A stretch of DNA of 33,299 bases from Elusimicrobiota bacterium (GCA_003450735.1 DMEZ01000067.1:8584-41882), one strand, 5' to 3'; positions 7,372 to 15,662 are shown, numbered from the stretch's first letter. Program-made: numbers and translations. Notes: generated by a model not told the origin, from the sequence alone.

Positions 7372-8964
7372 CTACCGGTAGTAGCGGTCCGGGTTGTAGA
7401 TGAAGTAGAAGTCGAAGGGGTCCAGCCGCGGCAAGTTCACGTAGCGGTGGCCCTTCTCGTCGGATTTCTCCTCCATCCAGAACATCGGCTTCTGGGGTTT
7501 GGGCTGGAGGTCGGGGTTCTTGGTGAACCCGGTCTCGTCGATCTCGTGGACGACGCTCGAGGCCCACTTGTACTCCACGGCCTTGTCGCCGAACTCCTCC
7601 CAATCGCCGTCCGAGTTCTTCTCGTACATCTTCTTGCGGAACGCCTCGATGGAGATCCCCATCTTCTTGGCCACGGGCACGTGCAGGCGCCGCTCCCACT
7701 CCTGGGCCAGCTCGAGCTGCTCCTTGAGCTGGGTCATGTTGCCCCAGTTGACGGTGGACATCTGGTGGTGCAGCACGATGGCGTTCGGGTAGACGTAGGA
7801 CTGGTCGGCCAGCGTCGTGATGACGGCGGCCATGCTGGCGGCGAAGGACTTGACCACGACGTGCACCGGGGCCTTGCTCGCCTGCATCGCCTTGACGATG
7901 CGGTAGCCCTCCATGACCGAGCCGCCGGGGCAGCGGTCGATGACGATGAAGATGGGCTGGGTGCTCGAGATGTTGTTGTAGTAGTGGATGCGCTCGGTGA
8001 CGAAGTCGGCGACCCCCGTGAAGATGGGGCCATTCAGCGGGATGCGGCGGTCGCTGACGACCAGGCGTCCGCTCTGGAAGGGCTTGTCGACGTAGAGGGG
8101 CTCCTTGTTGGCCTCCTTCTTCCACTCCTCCTTCCTGTCGCGCATCTCGAGGTCGCTCTTGAGCTTGGCCATGCGGCTGTCCATGCTGAGCTTCTCGAAG
8201 TGGAGCTTGCGCTCCTCGAGCTCGAGGCGCTTGAGCGCCAGCTCGATGTCCCGCTTCTCCTTGTCCGCCGCGAACATCAGCTCGCGCAGACCCTCGGACC
8301 GGAGGTCGTTCTCCAGCTTCGTCTTCTCGAGCTGGCGGGAGAGCTCGTCGAGGGCTTTCTTGCCTTTCTCGGCCGAGAGCTTGTTCTCGAGGGTCAGCTT
8401 CTGGAACTCGGCGTCCTGCGGTTCGAGCAGGGCCTTGCCCTTCTCGTCGGCCAGGCGGTTCTGGGTCGAGAGCTTCTGGAGCTCCGCCTCGGCCTTGGCG
8501 TTGTCCGCCTTGCGGCGCTCGTCCTCGAGGCGGTTCTCGAGGCTCGCCTTGTTGAGGGCGCCCTCCAGCTCGGCGGTCTGGGCTTTCTGCCTCTGCTGGA
8601 GGAGCTCGTACTGCGCGCGGAGCTCCTCGCGCTCGTCGGTGATCTTCTGCAGTTTCCGCTTAAGGCGCTGATCCGAGACCTGGTTCTCGCTGGAGATCTT
8701 CGTCAGCTCCACCTGCTCCGTGGTGGGCGCCGTCGGTATCGTCGGCAGCGTGGCGGGCGTGCGGAAGGGCTGGTTGGAGGAACTCGACGCCGGACCCGCT
8801 GGCTGCGCTTGCGGAGGCTGGGGCGCCGGGGCGGCCGGGCTTCCCTGAAGCTGGGGGGCGAGCGGCTCCGCCGGCCGGGCCATTTTGAGCGCCTCCTTCC
8901 AGGCATCATCGGCGAGGGCGGGCGATGCCGCGATGCACAGGACGAGCGAAAGCAGGGTCTTCAT
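7372..8964 (-). CDS. Exported ClpP-fold serine protease-like protein with long coiled coil
   Basis: 530 residues. Signal peptide 1-18 (ends SPALA), a Pro/Ala/Ser-rich linker to about 85, an uninterrupted Glu/Lys/Leu-rich coiled coil of about 200 residues (roughly 85-290), then a ClpP/crotonase-fold domain (about 300-510). The ClpP oxyanion loop appears as CPGGSV, the nucleophile as S377 in FAASMAA, and the histidine as H400 in LHHQ. An Asp in S-D-G-D-W fits the third triad residue. The active site therefore looks intact. Ordinary ClpP is cytoplasmic and has neither signal peptide nor coiled coil. Membrane-bound relatives such as SppA and NfeD are exported but differ in layout. Start supported by GGAGG 7 bases before the ATG. 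Leads a two-gene unit with the phosphoesterase. Confidence 0.85.
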   Translation of the reverse strand: MKTLLSLVLCIAASPALADDAWKEALKMARPAEPLAPQLQGSPAAPAPQPPQAQPAGPASSSSNQPFRTPATLPTIPTAPTTEQVELTKISSENQVSDQRLKRKLQKITDEREELRAQYELLQQRQKAQTAELEGALNKASLENRLEDERRKADNAKAEAELQKLSTQNRLADEKGKALLEPQDAEFQKLTLENKLSAEKGKKALDELSRQLEKTKLENDLRSEGLRELMFAADKEKRDIELALKRLELEERKLHFEKLSMDSRMAKLKSDLEMRDRKEEWKKEANKEPLYVDKPFQSGRLVVSDRRIPLNGPIFTGVADFVTERIHYYNNISSTQPIFIVIDRCPGGSVMEGYRIVKAMQASKAPVHVVVKSFAASMAAVITTLADQSYVYPNAIVLHHQMSTVNWGNMTQLKEQLELAQEWERRLHVPVAKKMGISIEAFRKKMYEKNSDGDWEEFGDKAVEYKWASSVVHEIDETGFTKNPDLQPKPQKPMFWMEEKSDEKGHRYVNLPRLDPFDFYFIYNPDRYYR

Positions 8965-9020
8965 GGATGGGCCTCCGAAGACATATCATCCTGAATATGC
9001 CCGCGTGCGTCAAGCAGGCG

Positions 9021-9935
9021 TCAGCGATCCTGGGGGAGCAGGCTGCGGAAGGTGAATCCGGAGAAGCCGGAAGAGCGGAGGGCGGGGCGGCTCTGCCCGG
9101 ACGGGGCGTCGACGCCGGCCGACGCCTCCCGCAGCTTGTGGAACTGCTTCTGCGTCTCGGGGAGCTTCAGCCAGTTCTTCCAAGCCGCCTCGAAGCGCTC
9201 GGCCGAGGGGTAGCGGTACACCAGCCAGAGCGCCTTGTGGAAGTCCTTGCCCTGCCGCAGCTGGGAGCAGAAGTTGAAGAACTGCTGCCGGGAGTGGCGG
9301 CGGTACAGGAAGTGGACGACCGAGTAGGCCTGCACGTACCACAGCGCGACGGTGTTCTTGTCCTTCATGTCCCTCGTGGGCGAGAGGGTCAGGAAGGTCT
9401 TCAGGGGGATGACGTTGCCGCTCGTGAGGTTGGACATGGACTGGTACCAGTCCGAGTCTTGGGCGTTGTTCGGGTCGGTCTCCTCGAGCATGGCGAGACC
9501 TTCGTTGAGCCAGGCCGGCGGCTTCTGATGCTCCTCCCCCCAGTAGCTCTCGAAGAACAGGTGGGTCAGCTCATGCCCCAGGATGTTCAAGAGCTTGTCC
9601 TTGGAGGCCTGCTCGTAGGTGCAGACCAGCTTACGGTCGTAGAAGGCGATGCCGTTCGACCAGGACGGCGGATGGAACTCTCCGGACACATAGGAGTTGC
9701 GGTTCGAGTAGAGGTAGATCTTGACCCGCTCCTTGGCCATCCAGGGGACGAACATCGAGAGGTCGAGCCTCAGCCGGTTGTGGATGCGCTCGAGCTGCAG
9801 GGTGAGGCCGGAGGCGCCGAAGGCGGATTGGTGGTAGAGCTGGAAGTGCGGGGAGACCGATTCGCTGAAGCCGGACTGGGCGCCTTGCGCCGGGGCGGCG
9901 GCCAAGAGGGCCAGAAGGAGGGCGCTCGGCGGCAT
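9021..9935 (-). CDS. Exported gluzincin (peptidase MA-like) metalloprotease
   Basis: 304 residues. Signal peptide MPPSALLLALLAAAPAQG, then a domain with the zinc motif H121-E122-x-x-H125 and a third ligand E145 in NEGLA (HExxH-x19-E), as in the peptidase MA / M1-like group. It probably cleaves peptides or envelope proteins in the periplasm or at the surface; the substrate is unknown. The frame continues open far upstream, antisense to hpnJ. I chose the ATG at 9935 because a signal peptide starts exactly there and because a TACACT box lies just before it. A GTG six codons upstream is the alternative. Divergent from hpnJ across a 93-base gap. Confidence 0.85.
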   Translation of the reverse strand: MPPSALLLALLAAAPAQGAQSGFSESVSPHFQLYHQSAFGASGLTLQLERIHNRLRLDLSMFVPWMAKERVKIYLYSNRNSYVSGEFHPPSWSNGIAFYDRKLVCTYEQASKDKLLNILGHELTHLFFESYWGEEHQKPPAWLNEGLAMLEETDPNNAQDSDWYQSMSNLTSGNVIPLKTFLTLSPTRDMKDKNTVALWYVQAYSVVHFLYRRHSRQQFFNFCSQLRQGKDFHKALWLVYRYPSAERFEAAWKNWLKLPETQKQFHKLREASAGVDAPSGQSRPALRSSGFSGFTFRSLLPQDR

Positions 9936-9943
9936 ACCCCCAG

Positions 9944-9949
9944 AGTGTA
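9944..9949 (-). promoter_or_regulatory. Candidate -10 box of the metalloprotease gene
   Basis: TACACT on the minus strand (complement of 9944-9949), ending 8 bases before the ATG at 9935. The untranslated leader would be about two bases or none. No convincing -35 element is seen. Confidence 0.35.
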
Positions 9950-9998
9950 GCACTCGGACTGCGGTCTTGCCAGGGGGGGCTCCCTCATAGAAACCTCC

Positions 9999-10017
9999 GA
10001 TAAAATCTGATAAAATC
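9999..10017 (+). promoter_or_regulatory. Tandem -10-like boxes before hpnJ
   Basis: GATAAAATC occurs twice, at 9999-10007 and 10009-10017, with a 10-base period. Each contains a TAAAAT box. The second would start transcription about six bases before the hpnJ ATG (10029). A TTGCCA -35-like hexamer lies at 9967-9972, too far for either box, so which box is used is unclear. Only a weak CAGG precedes the ATG. Confidence 0.5.
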
Positions 10018-10028
10018 ACTCTTTCAGG

Positions 10029-11495
10029 ATGGACACCCTCCGGACGCTCTTCCTGAACCCCCCCTCCTTCGAAGGTTTCGACGGAGGGGCGGGGTCGCGC
10101 TACCAGGCGCGCCGGGAAGTCCGCTCCTTCTGGTATCCGACCTGGCTGGCCCAGCCGGCGGCCCTCATCCCCAACAGCAAGCTCATCGACGCCCCCGCCG
10201 ACGGGCTGTCCTTCGACGATGTCGTCCAGATGTCGAAGGGCTTCGACCTCTGCGTGATGCACACCTCGACGCCCTCCTTCGCCAACGACGCCAAGGTCGC
10301 CGCCCGGCTCAAGGAGATCCACCCCCGTATCCGGGTCGGCCTGGTGGGCCCCCATGTGGCCGTCCTGCCCGGGGAGTCCCTCGAGCAGGCGCCGGCCGTG
10401 GACTTCGTCGCGCGCGAGGAGTTCGACTACCCCCTGCTCGAGATCGCCCAGGGGCGCCCCCTCGCCGAGGTGGACGGCATCTCCTACCGGGACGGGGCGC
10501 AGGTCCGCCACAACAAGGACCGCGCTCTCATCGAGGACATGGACGCCCTCCCGGACGTCCTCGACGTCTACAAGCGCGACCTCAAGGTCGAGAACTACTA
10601 TATCGGGTACCTCAAGCACCCCTACCTGTCCCTCTACACGGGGCGCGGCTGCCCGGCCCGCTGCACCTTCTGCCTCTGGCCCCAGACGGTCAGCGGCCGC
10701 ACCTACCGCACCCGGTCGGCCGCGAAGGTCCTGGAGGACATGGCCAAGGCCAAGGCCCTTTTCCCGCAGGTCAAGGAGTTCTTCTTCGACGACGACACCT
10801 TCACCGCCGACCTCCCCCGCGCGGCCGAGATCGCGAAGGGGCTCGGCCGGCTGAAGCTGACCTGGTCGTGCAACTCCCGGGCGAACGTCCCTTACGACTA
10901 TCTCAAGGTCTTCAAGGAGAACGGCCTGCGCCTCCTGCTCGTCGGCTACGAATCCGGCGTCCAGCAGATCCTCAACAACGTCCACAAGGGCGTCCGGCTC
11001 GACATCGCCCGCCAGTTCACCCGCGACTGCCGCTCCTTAGGCGTCGTCATCCACGGGACGTTCATCCTCGGCCTCCCGGGGGAGACGAAGGAGACCATCC
11101 AGGAGACGATTCGCTACGCCTGCGACCTCGACGTGGAGACCATCCAGGTCTCCCTGGCCGCCCCGTATCCCGGCACGGAGCTCTTCAGCCAGGCCCAGAA
11201 CAACGGCTGGTTCGCCGGCGAAGGGATGGTCAACAAGGACGGGACGCAGAACTGCGTCCTGAGCTACCCGGGCCTGCCCTCCTCGGAGATCACCCGGGGG
11301 CTCAACCGGATGTATTCCCGGTTCTATTTCCGCCCGAAGCCCATCGTCCGGATGCTTGCGGCCATGGCCAAGGACCCCGAGGAGCGCCGCCGCCGCCTGC
11401 GGGAAGGCGCCGAGTTCCTGCGCTTCCTCTGGGGGCACCAGCCCGTCGAAGCCGCCGGGAAGAAGGCCCGGCCCGAGGAGAAAGCCGGTGCTTGA
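10029..11495 (+). CDS. hpnJ: Hopanoid-type B12-binding radical SAM protein HpnJ
   Basis: 488 residues. The N-terminus (LFLNPPSFEGFDGGAGSRYQ) is the characteristic HpnJ opening, followed by a cobalamin-binding Rossmann-like domain (to about 150). The radical SAM barrel has the 4Fe-4S motif C208-x3-C212-x2-C215 in GRGCPARCTFC, a DDDTF acidic strand and a GTFILGLPGET glycine-rich strand. In the established pathway HpnJ acts after HpnI and HpnK, converting glucosaminyl bacteriohopanetetrol to the cyclitol ether by ring contraction. First gene of a + strand run in which each gene overlaps the next (hpnJ, hpnI, CDP-alcohol phosphotransferase, hpnL). The lipid substrate in this organism is inferred, since no squalene-hopene cyclase is in view. 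Confidence 0.9.
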   Translation: MDTLRTLFLNPPSFEGFDGGAGSRYQARREVRSFWYPTWLAQPAALIPNSKLIDAPADGLSFDDVVQMSKGFDLCVMHTSTPSFANDAKVAARLKEIHPRIRVGLVGPHVAVLPGESLEQAPAVDFVAREEFDYPLLEIAQGRPLAEVDGISYRDGAQVRHNKDRALIEDMDALPDVLDVYKRDLKVENYYIGYLKHPYLSLYTGRGCPARCTFCLWPQTVSGRTYRTRSAAKVLEDMAKAKALFPQVKEFFFDDDTFTADLPRAAEIAKGLGRLKLTWSCNSRANVPYDYLKVFKENGLRLLLVGYESGVQQILNNVHKGVRLDIARQFTRDCRSLGVVIHGTFILGLPGETKETIQETIRYACDLDVETIQVSLAAPYPGTELFSQAQNNGWFAGEGMVNKDGTQNCVLSYPGLPSSEITRGLNRMYSRFYFRPKPIVRMLAAMAKDPEERRRRLREGAEFLRFLWGHQPVEAAGKKARPEEKAGA

Positions 11496-12696
11496 TCCCC
11501 TGGGCGCGCTCGCACTCCAGGTGCTCTGCGCGGCGGCCTGCGTGAGCGCCGTCTTCACCATCGGCTTCTCGCTCTTCACGGTCCACGCGGCCGGCCTCTT
11601 CTGGCGTCCCGACGGCCGCCGCGACGACGCCCCCGCCGCCGACCCTCTCACGCCCATCACGGTGCTCAAGCCCATCAAGGGCGCCGACCAGGGGATGTAC
11701 GAGAACCTCTCGAGCTTCCTCTCGCAGGACCACCCCCGCTTCCAGGTGGTGTTCTGCCTCCAGGACCCGCGCGACCCGGCCCTGCCCATCCTGCGCCGCC
11801 TGCAGAACGAATTCCCCCGAACCGACCTGCAGATCGTCATCTCGCACAACCGCATCGGCTTCAATCCGAAGGTCAACAACCTCTCCAACGCCCTGCCCCA
11901 CATCAAGCACGACCTGATCATGATCTCCGACTCGGACGTGCGGGTCGAGCCGGATTTCCTCCGTCGGGCCGCGCTGCCGTTCTCCGACCCGAAGGTCGGC
12001 CTGGTCACCGCCTTCTACCAGTCCCGGCACGCCGTCGGCCTCGGGCCCGCGCTCGAGTCGCTGGCGGTCAACGCCTGGTTCCTCCCGCAGGCCGTGGGCG
12101 CGGTGGGGATGGGCATGCGCTTCGCCATGGGCGCCGTGATGATGGTGCGCCGCGGGGTCTTCGAGGAGATCGGCGGCTTCCACGCCCTCAGCCTCCACCT
12201 CGCGGATGACTATGTCCTCGGAGCCAGCACCCAGGCGCTCGGCCATCGCATCGCGGTCCTCCGTCCGGTGGTGGCCTGCGTGCCGGACGCCTGGACGATC
12301 CGGGAGCACTTCGAGCACCTGGTCCGGTGGTCGCGGACCATCTTCGTCTGCCAGCCCACCGGCTATCTCGGCAGCGGCCTGCTGCACGGCTTCAGCCTGA
12401 TGCTCCTGGCCGCCCTCTTCCACCCGTCCTGGACGATGCTCTCGCTGCTGGCCCTCGTCGCGGGCGTCCGGATGCTGAGCGTGGCCTGGATCCATTGCCG
12501 CTACGTGGGGAACCGGGAGATCCTTCGGCACCTTTGGCTGCTGCCGGCCAGCGACCTTCTCCAGGCCGCGGCCTGGCTCGGAGGCTTCCGGTCCCGACAG
12601 GTGGTCTGGCGCGGCCAATCCTACGACATCTGCGCGAAGGGGCGGCTGGTGCCCAGCGGCGACAAGCCGGGGACGGTCCCTGCGGCCGTCCTCTGA
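11488..12696 (+). CDS. hpnI: Hopanoid-type glycosyltransferase HpnI
   Basis: 402-residue membrane glycosyltransferase of the ceramide-glucosyltransferase-like GT2/GT21 group. In the known route HpnI adds N-acetylglucosamine to bacteriohopanetetrol. An N-terminal membrane helix (about 5-32) is followed by the catalytic domain: PITVLKPIKG, D148-S-D150 nucleotide/metal motif, GAVMMVRR acceptor loop, D240-D241 and R280-W281 of the processive-type motif, then C-terminal membrane helices. The frame is open further upstream, but I chose the GTG at 11488 because GAGGAG lies 7 bases before it and the protein then starts right at the membrane helix. It overlaps hpnJ by 8 bases and shares one base with the next gene (TGATG). 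Confidence 0.88.
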   Translation: MLDPLGALALQVLCAAACVSAVFTIGFSLFTVHAAGLFWRPDGRRDDAPAADPLTPITVLKPIKGADQGMYENLSSFLSQDHPRFQVVFCLQDPRDPALPILRRLQNEFPRTDLQIVISHNRIGFNPKVNNLSNALPHIKHDLIMISDSDVRVEPDFLRRAALPFSDPKVGLVTAFYQSRHAVGLGPALESLAVNAWFLPQAVGAVGMGMRFAMGAVMMVRRGVFEEIGGFHALSLHLADDYVLGASTQALGHRIAVLRPVVACVPDAWTIREHFEHLVRWSRTIFVCQPTGYLGSGLLHGFSLMLLAALFHPSWTMLSLLALVAGVRMLSVAWIHCRYVGNREILRHLWLLPASDLLQAAAWLGGFRSRQVVWRGQSYDICAKGRLVPSGDKPGTVPAAVL

Positions 12697-13844
12697 TGAA
12701 GCGCCTGCAGGTCATCGTCACCGTCCCGGAGCGCCCCCCCTTGGTGGCGGGGCTTCCCGTGCCGGTGCGCGCGGCGGACGCCTTCCGGGACGGCCTCAAG
12801 GCCGACCGGCTCATCTTCTGCGCGCCTTCGAGACGCTTCGTGTCGGAGTGGGGCGAGCGCCTGAGCGGGCTGCCGTGGCTGGTCGCTTCGCGGGAAGGCC
12901 GCTCGGTCCAGGACCTCCTGGGCGAGGGAGCCGTCCTGGCGCTCTCTCCGGATGTCCTGCCGGACACGGCGGCGGTGCGAAGGTTCGTCGAGCGGGCCTC
13001 CGGCGGCGCTGGCGCTTCTCGGCTGGTGCAGGAGGGACGCGTCCTGGCCGTGTTCTATCCGGACCCCTCCTCGGCCAAGCGGGCCTATCAGCTCGATGCC
13101 CTGCTCTCTCCGGACGGGGCGGCCGAGATCGGAGTCGACGGGGATGCCGAGAGCTGGCGCGCCATCCGTTCCCCGGCCGACGCCGAGTCGGAGGAGCGCA
13201 GGATCTTCGAGTCCCTGCCCCAATCCACGGACGGCTACATCGCCCGCTTCGACCGCCGCCTCTCCATCGCCCTCTCGAAGCTCCTGCTCCGCACTCCCGT
13301 GACCCCCAACCAGATCACCCTGGCCAGCTTGGCTCTCGGCCTCGCCGGGGCCGCCCTGCTCGCCGGCACGTCCTATCCCCGGCAGGTGCTGGGAGCCCTG
13401 ATGCTCTGGTCGTGCTGCATCCTCGACGGCTGCGACGGGGAGCTGGCGCGGCTGAAGCTGATGTGCTCGCCCTCCGGGGCTCGGTTCGACATGCTCACGG
13501 ACAACCTCGTGCACCTGGCCATCTTCATCGCGATCCCCGTCCACATCCAGCGGATGCAGCCGGGGGCGGATTTCCTCCGGCCCGGGCTCCTGCTCATGAG
13601 CGGCTTCCTCCTCAGCGCGTTCTGGGTCTGGCGGCTCATCCTGGCCCGCCCCGAGGAGAGCCGGGGCCCGAGCGCCGCCGTGTTCGAGCGGATCGCCAGC
13701 CGGGACTTCATCTACCTCGTCCTCCTGCTGACGGTCGTGCGGCGGCTCGAGTGGTTCCTCTGGGCCGCGGCGTTCGGCTCGCACCTGTTCTGGCTCTCGC
13801 TCGTGGCTCTGGAGTCCTTCCAGTCACGAGCCAGGAAGGCGTGA
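12696..13844 (+). CDS. CDP-alcohol phosphotransferase with N-terminal nucleotidyltransferase-like domain
   Basis: 382 residues. The membrane C-terminal part (about 190-380) carries a perfect CDP-alcohol phosphotransferase signature: D244-G-x-D247-G-x2-A251-R252-x8-G261-x3-D265-x3-D269. Such enzymes move a phospho-alcohol from a CDP carrier onto an alcohol, giving a phosphodiester and CMP. The first ~180 residues begin like a sugar-nucleotidyltransferase fold (VAGLPVPVRAADAF followed by a strand LIFCAP) but lack the glycine-rich GxGxRL loop, so this part is probably degenerate. The layout recalls bifunctional inositol-phosphate cytidylyltransferase/phosphotransferases. Its place between hpnI and hpnL, with overlapping ends, points to a lipid head-group role. 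The donor and acceptor are not known. Confidence 0.82.
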   Translation: MKRLQVIVTVPERPPLVAGLPVPVRAADAFRDGLKADRLIFCAPSRRFVSEWGERLSGLPWLVASREGRSVQDLLGEGAVLALSPDVLPDTAAVRRFVERASGGAGASRLVQEGRVLAVFYPDPSSAKRAYQLDALLSPDGAAEIGVDGDAESWRAIRSPADAESEERRIFESLPQSTDGYIARFDRRLSIALSKLLLRTPVTPNQITLASLALGLAGAALLAGTSYPRQVLGALMLWSCCILDGCDGELARLKLMCSPSGARFDMLTDNLVHLAIFIAIPVHIQRMQPGADFLRPGLLLMSGFLLSAFWVWRLILARPEESRGPSAAVFERIASRDFIYLVLLLTVVRRLEWFLWAAAFGSHLFWLSLVALESFQSRARKA

Positions 13845-14845
13845 AAGTCTTCCGTGCCCTGATCCTGGCGGTCGGCGCCGCCACCTTCCTCGTCCTGCTC
13901 TGGAAGCTCGACCCGGCCCAGGTCGGCCGGCTCATGCTCAAGGTGGGCGCCCTCGGCTTCCTGCTCATCCTCCTGCAGGAGGTCGTTCCCCACTTCTTCA
14001 ACGCGCTCGGCTGGCTTTTCGCCATCCCCCGGCGCCACGCCGGGCTCTTCCGCTTCGGGGACCTCTACCAGCACCGCATCCAAGGGGACGGCGTCAACTA
14101 CCTGACCCCCAGCGCGACCATCGCCGGCGAGTTCACCCGGGCCCTCCTGGTCGACAACGCCGTCCCGGCCGACATCCGCCTGGGCGGGGTCGTCACGGCG
14201 AAGTGCACCCAATCCCTGGCCCAGATCGTCTTCACCCTCGCGGGCGTCGCCCTGCTCCTTCCGGGGAGCGTCCCGTCCCTCGCGCGCTACGACGCCCTCC
14301 TGCGCTGGGGCCCCGCCGGTCTGCTGGCCGTTCTGGCCGCGGCGTCGGCGGGATTCTGGATGATGGGGTCCCGTCAGGCTTGGAACCTCACGATCGGTCC
14401 GTCCAGCTGGCATTGGCTCAAGGCCGTGCCGGGCCAGGTCCTCGGCTTCCACCAGGAGCACCCTCTGCGCTGGTGGGCCTCGACCTTCTTCTTCGTGCTG
14501 GGCTACGCCTGGACGGCGGTCGAGGTCTGGATGATCTGCGCCTTCCTCGGACTGCGGCTGGACTGGCGCACGGCGCTGCTCATCGAGGTCCTTTCGAACA
14601 CGGTGGACATGATCTTCTTCATGGTCCCGGCCAAGGTGGGCACCCAGGAGGCCGGCAAGACCGGCATCTTCCACCTGCTCGGGCTCGGCGCCCAGACGGG
14701 CCTGGCTTTGGGGATCGTGCGCCACATCCGCGAAGTGCTCTGGGCGGGTCTGGGCCTCCTGCTCTACACCTGGGAGCTCCGCAGGAACCCCCGGGCGAGC
14801 CTGAAGCCCGCCCCGGCGCCGGAACCCGTCCTCTCTTCTAGATAA
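13841..14845 (+). CDS. hpnL: Hopanoid-type membrane protein HpnL (flippase-like)
   Basis: 334 residues, almost wholly membrane-embedded with about eight hydrophobic segments, ending in a short basic tail. It matches the HpnL subgroup of the lysylphosphatidylglycerol-synthase/flippase-like membrane family. It contains GDGVNYLTPSATIAGEFTRA in the first half and VPAKVGTQEAGK in the second; the latter is a signature of this family (compare P-G-x-x-G-x-x-E). The role is thought to be lipid transport or flipping, but this is unproven. I chose the GTG at 13841 because its first bases overlap the preceding TGA and AGGAAGG lies just upstream. Convergent with hpnK, overlapping its end by 8 bases. Confidence 0.87.
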   Translation: MKVFRALILAVGAATFLVLLWKLDPAQVGRLMLKVGALGFLLILLQEVVPHFFNALGWLFAIPRRHAGLFRFGDLYQHRIQGDGVNYLTPSATIAGEFTRALLVDNAVPADIRLGGVVTAKCTQSLAQIVFTLAGVALLLPGSVPSLARYDALLRWGPAGLLAVLAAASAGFWMMGSRQAWNLTIGPSSWHWLKAVPGQVLGFHQEHPLRWWASTFFFVLGYAWTAVEVWMICAFLGLRLDWRTALLIEVLSNTVDMIFFMVPAKVGTQEAGKTGIFHLLGLGAQTGLALGIVRHIREVLWAGLGLLLYTWELRRNPRASLKPAPAPEPVLSSR

Positions 14846-15662
14846 GCTCGATCGCCCGTTCCCTCAAGACCTGCGCCACGCGCGGGCTCGTCAGCGCTTC
14901 GAAGTCGAGGCGGGAGTGGTGCGCCGGCGTGGGCCGGCGTCCGGCCGGAAGGCTGGCGCGGTCCGTGGTCGGATGGAAGTAGATCTCGGTGGTCCCCTCC
15001 GGCAGCCGGCTCAGCAGATGCAGAAGGTAGCCTTCCTCCATGAGTCCTGAGCGCAGAAGGCCCCAGGTCCGATCGGGGCAGAGCGCCGGTCTCCCCCCCA
15101 GCGCGCCCTCCATCCCGGCGAAGACGAAGGCCTGTCCGAGTTGGGAGGCGAAGGGGCGCGGGTCGTAGGAGAGGGCGGCGGAAAGCTCCCCTCCTGGGAG
15201 GCGGACGCGCTTGAACCCGTACTCCCGCGCGAGCCGCAGGAGCATGGGGAACAGGACGGGGTGGACGTGGATGTTGGCGTGGCTGTCCACGTGGGAGGGC
15301 GGCAGGCCGAGCGAGAGGAACCGCTCGAACTGGGCCCGCAGTTCGGCCTCCAGGGCGGGCTCCAGGTCTTGGCGCAGGAAATAGCGGAGGCCGCAGGCCG
15401 CGGGGCTCCCGGGGAACGCGCCACCCGGGGCCAGCGGAGAGTCTCGGAGGGCCCGGCCGCAGCAGAGCACGAGGTGGAGACCGACCGACAAACGGCCCGG
15501 CGGGGCCGAGCGCGCCAGGCGCGCGGCCTCCTCCGCCGCGTCCCCCGCGACCATGAGGCTCGCGTGGCGCAGGACGCCCTCGCGGCAGGCCGCGAGGACC
15601 GCTTCGTTGACCGCTGGGGAATGCCCGAAGTCGTCCGCCGTCAGGATGAGGCGGCGGCTCAC
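14838..15662 (-). CDS. hpnK: Hopanoid-type carbohydrate deacetylase HpnK (YdjC/ChbG family)
   Basis: 274 residues. YdjC-type metal-dependent deacetylase fold with the N-terminal TADDFGHSP motif (D10, D11), GLHL (H63), H124-V-D126-S-H128 followed by H132 and H134, and a late E-I-Y-F-H-P strand. In the known pathway HpnK removes the acetyl group from the N-acetylglucosamine that HpnI attaches to bacteriohopanetetrol, before HpnJ acts. It is on the strand opposite the other hpn genes. Its GTG start lies one base after the stop of the pilin gene, and no separate promoter or ribosome-binding site is evident, so it probably depends on the pilin transcript. Confidence 0.88.
   Translation of the reverse strand: MSRRLILTADDFGHSPAVNEAVLAACREGVLRHASLMVAGDAAEEAARLARSAPPGRLSVGLHLVLCCGRALRDSPLAPGGAFPGSPAACGLRYFLRQDLEPALEAELRAQFERFLSLGLPPSHVDSHANIHVHPVLFPMLLRLAREYGFKRVRLPGGELSAALSYDPRPFASQLGQAFVFAGMEGALGGRPALCPDRTWGLLRSGLMEEGYLLHLLSRLPEGTTEIYFHPTTDRASLPAGRRPTPAHHSRLDFEALTSPRVAQVLRERAIELI

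Noticed and set aside
9936..10985. Upstream extension of the metalloprotease frame across hpnJ
   Set aside because: Antisense to a conserved radical SAM gene; a signal peptide and a -10 box mark the real start at 9935.
11356..11487. Longer N-terminus for hpnI
   Set aside because: The added residues are Arg/Pro-rich out-of-frame hpnJ sequence; a GTG with a good ribosome-binding site lies at 11488.
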